NCBI GenBank assembly: GCA_028023455.1
Contig: JAQFVV010006231.1
Span: forward strand, 1,757,478-1,821,477
Reading direction: 5' to 3'
Length of the DNA stretch: 64,000 nt
Source of the DNA: Epiperipatus broadwayi
Taxonomy: Eukaryota; Onychophora; Udeonychophora; Euonychophora; Peripatidae
Each line of letters opens with the position of its first letter. Position 1 is the first letter of the stretch. Shown here one piece after another: positions 51,201-60,200 of this stretch. A model generated the notes under the pieces. It was not told where the DNA came from. It was given only the letters and a program-made list of their open reading frames with translations, and did no database searches. Both the position numbers and the translations under genes were made by a program.

Positions 51201-54200
51201 CTAAAGCTTATAAAATAATAATAAAGATCTATACAATAAAACCTGAATCTGGTTTGAAACTTTCAAGACTGACTTCCCTGGATTGTAGAATTTTCCTCAT
51301 GTAAGTCTTTCCTTCATCAAGACTCATTTATCATTGTCTAATTTCAATCAAGTCCTATTTACCAGCTTCATTAGACCCCTTCTCAAATGAGCCTTTAGGA
51401 GAATCATAAATAATTACTTTTACTAGGGTGAAGTTCATTTAAACAACTTAATTTTTTCCCATTATTTTAATCAAATATATATATAAACAGATGAATTATT
51501 AATTTAATCCTTAGGAAAAACAACTTTCAGTTTAACAATTTACTTAATACATAGAAACTATTATTAAGCAGAATTATGTAAACTCACTAACACAAAGAAT
51601 GAACAAGCAATGGATTGATTTTGGCTATGATATAGATAGACATAATATTTTATACAATATTTGTATAAGCTCATATTGCTTCTTTTTTTAATATTTGTAA
51701 AAAAATTGAAATAAAGAAGTAAAAATTATAAATGACATTTTAATTTAAAATTTCTCATTTTGAAAATATCATTATACACAAAAAAAAAATTTTCATTTTT
51801 TCTGTTGAAAATTATCTTTGACTTTAACTATTTATCAAACATTTTCTATTTTTATTTTTTTTTTATAAATAAAATAGAAAACAGTATAACCCCTTCAAGA
51901 AAAATGTCTCCAATTCTGTCGTTTAGAAGACACTACTCATTACGCTTTCTAAGTGTCAGTTTTGATGAAATTTTTAGTAATTTTTTATCCTTCTTTCAAC
52001 CTCTAAGATTAAACAAATATCCAATTATTGACCAATAATAAGATGGTTAACTGGGATGATTATCTAAAAAAAAAAATCCTAAGCCTGTTTGAAATATGAA
52101 AAAATTTCCAAGTTTTGTCAAGTCTGAATTTAAATCTAGATCATGATATAGCAGTCAGCTAAGCTAATCATTATGTCATGAGCATAATGGTTACCACATT
52201 CAGATAATATTTCATGTGAAAAGTTGTTTATGACTAAAAACAAATGATGAATAATTTACCTTTGAGTTGAATTTGTTGTAATTAAATACTGAAAAAAAAC
52301 AACAACATCGAGAGCAGCAATTTTTACCAGAATTTGAATCATTGTACTGTAACAATCCATTTACATGTTGTTGAACTTGGGAATGCCTTCTATAAAGATT
52401 TAACAATTTCATCTTGTATTTATTTAGATCTGTTAGATATGAACAATGGACATTGCCAATGATTGAATAAATTAATCTAGATTTTTTGGACAATGCCTTC
52501 ACTACTGTTCTCATACTAATCGTGAAATAATTTCATAAGAAACATCTTCACCTTGAGATTTAGAAATTTATTCTCTGACTGGTAAACATCTAAGTAGCTA
52601 CTAGACTGATGGGATAATTACCATCAATAAATATGATTGATGCTTGAGACACACATACTCATATATAGTTATTTAAGTAAATTAGCTATTTCAATTTAAA
52701 AAAAACAATAAAACTAACCAATATTGTATGCACGCTGAGCAACTGGCCTTCGATACTGTGTAATAAATTTGTCAGAATCAACACGAATTTCTATGATATT
52801 ATTAATGAGAGCAAACAATGGCGCAAGAGGAAAGGCTGCCACAAAGATGGTAAGAAAACCAAATTGGAGAACTAAAAAAAAAGAAAAAAAAGTAAGCATT
52901 AAAATTTTATTTTCATATTTAGTAATAGAATAAACTTTATCCAAAACGTTTAAGTACACTATAAATGCTTTATTATTACTTTTAAATTTAAGTTCAGTTC
53001 TAATAGAATTAAAATATTTAAAATCTATTGCATGGTTAATTAAAATCTGGTGTTACTAATAATGAAGTTGTAAAAAGGTAAATGAGAATTTTTATTTTAT
53101 ATTATGTACCTCCATATGAATGTATATATATATATACACACAATCAATATAAGTAAATCAACATAAACAAATAAAAAATAAAATACTCTAATGGAACACT
53201 AAGGATAATTCTATTAAAAAGTAATATAGAATTTAGCTTTCTCCGTATAGCAATATAATATTAAGTTGCTAAAAATAAAATTTTTAACTGCCCAATAGAT
53301 TTCTGATCAGAATAAAGAAATATTTAAATCAATTCAACAAAGACTTTCTATTCTGATTTTTAAAGCTTAAAAAGATACATTTTTAAAAACACGCACACAC
53401 ACACACATATATAGATGTATATATAATACATTAAATCTCTGCTATTACTAAACTTAATATAGAGACACTGTATTATCTGATCTTATCTTTAGAAGTGGAC
53501 TATTCTACATTCCTTGCCTGATTGGCTAGCACCCGGTTGCTATTCAATGGGGATAAATCCTTCATTGGGATTCATGCACATAATCTGAGTGTTTACAGTA
53601 AAGTAGGGGATCTGCCATTAAATGGTCAGACTTTTTGGAGGCGAGGCAGAGAACAATTATTTCTGTCAACTTAAACGACTGAACATGCTCTCCAATAAAT
53701 TCTCTGCCATCAGCAAAAGTATTTTCTCTAGTCATTATCATGATGTCCACAGAGTGAGGCAGATCCACCTAAGGACTGGAAACTGCTACATCCACAGCCG
53801 ACTCAACAGAAACTGTCCTGCACAGTTGGAAGAGTCTGAACTAGAGCTAACTCAAGGCAAGCTATACTGCACAGCCGGAAGAGTCGTACTTGAACTCACG
53901 AGGCAGCCTGCTTATATAACTGGAAGTGAATTTCATTACTTGGTTGAATAGTTGCCATCATTTGTCTGTTGGTTTGGAACCGAACCTGTAAATTTAGCCA
54001 AACACAACAGACACAGAACAGAATATATGCTTAAAAATTGATTAGTAACTTACAATATATTAGATTCATATTGTTTTCAACATTATAACAATTCATCATT
54101 AAGTAATATTAAAAAAATTCATTGCTAATAACATTCAAATAAATAAATTCAAGTAATCAATTAATTAAACTAGTAAGTTTAGGGGTGCTGAAAATTTTAT

Positions 54201-57200
54201 TAAATAGCACTTAGTTATTAGCAAAGATTTGAAATTACACATTATAATGGAAAACCCTCTATTTAATTATATCATAAATATTTGACTTAATATTCTTCAC
54301 TTGCATTAGCATTGAAATGAGTAGAAAATGAATTCTCCCATGAAAGTTAGACTAAGCTGTACATAAATGAGGCTGTATTTACATCTGGAATGCAATGGAT
54401 TTCACCCTTGTTCAACAGTTTTTAGATCATTAAACAGGAAAACTCTCCATACAGTAGTGCCATTCAGTGCCAGCCAGAGTAATCAATGGATGCCAGAAGG
54501 CTTGTGCATAAAATCTCCATCTAGTGCCTACTCATCCAATATCCCCAGATTAATCTTTGGCTTGTGGCTTTCATCAGTGAGGAGCCTTGGATCTGAGAGC
54601 ACTGCACTTAGTCTGGGGATATTGGATGAGTAGGCACTAGATGGGGATTTTATGCACAAGCCTTCTGGTATCCATTGATTACTCTGGCTGGCATTGAATG
54701 GCACTACTGTATGGAGAGTTTTGCCTGTTTAATAACAGTTATGTTCAAGCATAAGAAATGGTGATCATGTGATGTTTAGTGATTTAACTTTTTAGATCCC
54801 TATATATTATATATATGTACTCTGAGATGGCTAATACAAAATGACATTTTGCATTAGCATATAAATCAATTAAGCACAGAGATGCAGAAAAGTTTATTAA
54901 ACAATGATTGGTTAATTAGTCAAGATTAGAAAGTACATATTATGTTATCAAAATGCTGTATTTCATTATATTAAATTTGTATATATGCCAATTCAAAATT
55001 AAATCACTATCCAAATTCAAATTAAAAAAAAAGAATCTCTGATTAATGATTTCCCTGCCAAGATGGACTTCTCAAGTTGCAAAGATAATGCAAAACAAAT
55101 ATTTATTATATTACCTTCCCACAATTTAAAATTGAATTTTAAAAAAAGTTTTAAAAATTAATAGCTTCAGAATCGTAAATCTTTTTTTTAAAAAAATTAT
55201 TTATCTTTTCTCAAAGATAATCTTATCACCTATATTTCTTTCATGAATACATAACATACAACTAAGATATTTATTTTTTATTATGCTTTTATGAATTTTC
55301 ATTCTTTCATTTAAATTCAAAATACTTTGACTATTATATATTTTTTTACAAAAACAAATAATAATATATACAACTCTAGCAATGATATTCCTATCAATTC
55401 TCTCATCTATATTATTCAATAAATTATATAAAGTAACATCCTTCTTCCATCCTATTTTTTCTCACAAAAATATTATGATTCCTTATTAAAATTTTATAAG
55501 AAGACAATTTAAAAGGCAAAGAAATAAAATCATATTTTATTTTTTTATTAATATTTTAAAATATATTTTACTACCAGTACAGAATAGCCTATACTAATGT
55601 GGTCTTTATAAATTTCTTTTTTTTTTTAAAAATAAGGCTATACTTTTATAACTAATTAGTTTCTCATTTCCATAACAAAAATTTATTAAAACAGCAATTT
55701 TATGACACCCTGATAGCTATTAGGTCTAATGATAGCTCTTAAATACTTACTCTTAACATAATGATTACATACAAAACTATTAATTTTTAAATCTCTTATC
55801 ATTAATAAATTCAAAAACTTTAAACTGATTAAAATCCAATCTCAATCCTTCCAAAATACAACCATAGCCACCACTATCCGATTAGACAGGACTGGTATTA
55901 AACTACTAAACATCACATGATTACCATCTCTTATGCTAGCACATAACTGTTATTAAACAGGCAAAAATCTTCATACAGTAGTTTCACCCTGTGCCAACCA
56001 GAGTAATCAATGGATGCCAGAATGCTTGTGCATAAATCCCCATCTAGTGCCCAATTTATGCTTTTTTTACTATAAACAAACAATGATGAATACTTCATTA
56101 TTAATTATTTCAAATAATCATATTTATTAATAATCTTTTCTTCCGAATATAATACAAATTAAACTAATCAATATAGATTAAGGTGATAAAATAAGTTAAG
56201 GAATAATATATTAAAATGATATATATAGAACTGTATTTTCTCTTGGATACATTTTTCTTCTTCTACCTCGCTTCATCTTATGAATATTTCTTGTTAAACA
56301 ATATATATATAAACTATATTAATGTGATAAAATAAGTTATGCATTAGCCTTACATGATATGAAATAATATATTAAAATGATGATATATATATAGTAAACT
56401 TTTTTTCCTTTTGGATACAATCTTTTATTTTATGTATACATTTTTAAAAATATATAAACACTACTGTGACATTGAAATATTTTTTTACAATATACATATA
56501 AAATAGATTAATGTGATAAAATAGATTGTGCATACAGCTTTATGTTATATAAAATACACTTTAAAAATAAAGACAATGAATTTATTGTAAGGTTGTAATT
56601 TATTAATAAAAATATATTTTGGGAATACTATATTGTTTACACACACATATAAAGGGTGGACCCGAGCTATAGGTATATTAGGCAGTCACCTAGGCTGAAA
56701 AATGTAAGGGTGCCATACCCAGCATCAGTTAAAAATCAATATTTATCTTTTATTTTAATTAGACATATTACATTTACATTTACAGCTGCTCCATTAAGTA
56801 TGCAGGTTATTCAATATATAAGAGATCTAGTAATAAAATAAAAGACATTAATGGGCAAGAAGCAATGAGATAATGGGGGGAAAAACATTACAATAAAATT
56901 CCCGCAAGTTTGAAATCTGTTTAAGAACACCAAAAACTCTTAACCACCTATGCACATACATATATATCAAACAGTTACATTATGTTCTATTGATTCTGAC
57001 ATCATACACATCTTTCAAATTATAAAAATTATAAACTGAAAAAAAAACCCATATAAAACAATAAAAGTCAATGAACCAAACTTCATTTACAAAAAAAAAA
57101 TATGCATAATTTGCAGTCAACTATTTTCTCTCCAATTATAAATTATTTACCTAGTTCAAGATAATCACTAAAGAGGCCCTCAGCTTCCCATGGCTGAAGT

Positions 57201-60200
57201 TGATAATCCTTTTCCCATCTAGTAAATTCATGTTTCTGATCTTCTTTTGATTTAGATCTTTTCAAGCTAAAATTATTGCACCATTTTAAAATACGCCTAA
57301 AAAAATATAAATCATATAAAAAACTTCATATAAAAGGGTATCTAAAAATTATAAGACAAATAATATATTATAGATATTAAGTAAAACAATAAAACATAAA
57401 TTTAAGATTAATATAATTATAAAATGCATATGTAATATTTGTACAATTGTAATTAAAATATGAGTTATATTTATTTTAGATATAATTATTGTATATCATT
57501 TCCACGAAGTCATATGCATTTAAATATTTTGTAGCTCTAATGAAGATTGCTGGGCAGTCAAAACGGTAAGAAAAGAAAATTTTTGTAGAGACAATATGTT
57601 TGCATTCAATAAAGTATAAATGAAAAGAGTTATTAATTATATTTGTTAATATAATGAATGATTAGAAGATAAAAAAGCAGAAATAATAATAATATTAAAG
57701 TAGATGTTATTTTCACTAAATAGTCTAAACAATATCTAAAAAAATTTAAAAATCATATAAAAGTTGTACAAAAAATAATAAAAGTAATGAGAACTACATT
57801 AAGAGAAAATTAAAATAAGATTTATGCTGTCAATAAATAAATCAAATAAGGTTCACATTTATTAGTAAGAATTTGATATTTAATTTAGTTAATTTAATAA
57901 TATAATGACTTTCATTTGTAATTTTCCTAGAATAAACAATTTGAAAATTCAAACATGGGGGGGGGGGGGGCTAGGGAGAGACAACATAAACCAAAATCAA
58001 ATTAAAATGCAAGTGAATTAGTTAAAGGAATCAGTATACTTCTATATAATAATAAAAAGCATAAACGTAAAGAAGAGGGTGATTTTTTTACGCCATAAAA
58101 TTTTGGATAAAAAGAATATGCTTCCTGTTACAACAAAAAACATTGAATTATAAAATAATTGACAACAATATAAATATTCATTATTTTATAATACAGTATA
58201 GTTTTCATCAAGAGAATTCATTATCTCCATGTAAGAGAATAAAAAGGTGGTAACCAATGGCAACTACCAGCACTGTTTATTGTATCTTATTGCTTAACAT
58301 AAATAAATTTAATGAGAAATATTTTTTTTTATGCTTTAAAAATTATTTTACAGTTCAAAACTATTTTATATATAAAATAAATAAAAATAGATGATTTATG
58401 ATAATAAGTGGCTTGTTCAATATTTTGTCAAACAGATATCATGGTTAAGCAATTTAATCAGTAGTGAAGTAAGTTGAAAATCCTTTTTAATAAGATGCAT
58501 GATATTAAATTTTACTGTAATAAAATTTTCATGGCATTAAGATTATAATGTTAATTATAATTTTCATAATAATAACATATATCTTTGAAAATCTTTAAAA
58601 AATATGACCCTATTTTAAACAAATGAATAAAGATATCAGAGAAAATCAAAGGATGTCTTTATTTATTTGTTTGAAGTGATGTAATGTTTGGTACTAGTTC
58701 ATGTTAAAAGAAAGAGCTAAAGTAAAAAGAATACAATGCATGACTGAAGTTGATCCTTAACTGAGTTTAGAACTGATATCTGAGCTAATAATAATATAAC
58801 AATTTTTAATCTAACAAATAGTTATTAGGAAATTATTATTAAGATTGAACATACATTTGTAGATTAAATCGTAATAAAGCAATAATACTGATCACACTTA
58901 CGGTACAATGATTTCCATCAAATTATTTTGGATAAGCTGCTTTCCAATCATTATAATCGCTAGTTGGAGGCAAAGTTCAATAAGACAACCACCAGGTTCA
59001 CACTTAAAAAAAAAAAATTTACTATAATAATTTTGGACAGTATAGTTTTTCTTTTTATAAAAATATTATAAAGCAAGATTTTCTTTTTCACTATGATGAA
59101 CATCTATTGAGATCATGATTTCATATATATATATATATATAGAAAACAGAGAAATTTTAATACTTTATTTTATATATGTATATTAAATTACATAACATAG
59201 CCATCATAACATTAAATAGATTAATTTAATTTTAAAAAAAGGATTTGTCTTTAATATTATCTTTCATCTGATAAAATATTTCAAAAAATCTTAAGAGGAT
59301 AAACAAATCTATTCATAACATTAATATAAAAATTATAAATAAAAATTTATTCAGTTCTGCATTATGCTAGAAAAAAATATTATAGTAAAATAAATAAATG
59401 CACATATTTTTTATGCAATTGTAAAAATTTCTATCCTTTACCAATAAGTTTTATACATTTTGGTACCTGCTCCATAGATTGCTCATTTCTGCATTACGAA
59501 AGTGAATTAATTAAAAAATTAAAAATCTATGTTACTTTACATATAAAATATCTGGAATCTTCAAGCAGCTAGTAAAATGGAAACTATTTAAATTTAAAAT
59601 CCAAGTCCAAAAGTAATTCTAAAAACTGAACTCTCAATAATTATAATTAAAATTAGGAAAAGAATATACCTCTTCTTGGCGTCGACCAAATACTTTATTG
59701 AAATCATCTCTTCGACCAACTAACCTAAATTTTAAAACATTAAAAAAAGTCATTATATTTTTAATAATAAATGCAGCATTTAAAACGTTAATATTAAGTG
59801 TGTGTGTTATGGCTTTCTTAGTCATCACAAAAGTAAAACATTTTTCTTTTTAATCGAACACATACAAAGATGTTTAAGTTCCTTTTATTATTAAACATAT
59901 TTGTATATTTAGGTGAGAGATGTGCTTGATTTGAGTATTTAATTAAATAAGTTTCATTTTGAAGCTAATATGAAATATTTAAATACAATTTTTTTTATAT
60001 AAGGTGGGGTTTTTTTTTTTTTTAAAAAAAAAATCTCTGTAAAACTCTACTTTTAAAAAAAAATTCAAATGTTTATTAACAGATTTGAAAAACTAGTTTG
60101 AATTATTTCACAAAATCCATCTAAATGTTAGAGTTACTTATGTTTAATATGGTTATTAAGATTTAATTTCTAGAAATATTAATCATTATAGTTAGATTTT

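Larger units (their letters stand above)
52872..57150 (-). other. anoctamin intron, 4.3 kb
   Basis: It holds a GC-richer block at 53.5-54.0 kb, the palindromic family B element at 54.43-54.79 kb and a partial family B copy at 55.9 kb. The rest is AT-rich. Confidence 0.85.

Noticed and set aside
53562-53951. Protein-coding gene in the GC-richer block
   Set aside because: Frames on both strands are short and without recognisable domains, and the minus-strand frame has no splice link to the anoctamin reading frame.
57957-57970. G run (also at 35,280-35,292 and 37,321-37,330) as a G-quadruplex signal
   Set aside because: Simple homopolymer runs, prone to sequencing error; no further G tracts nearby.
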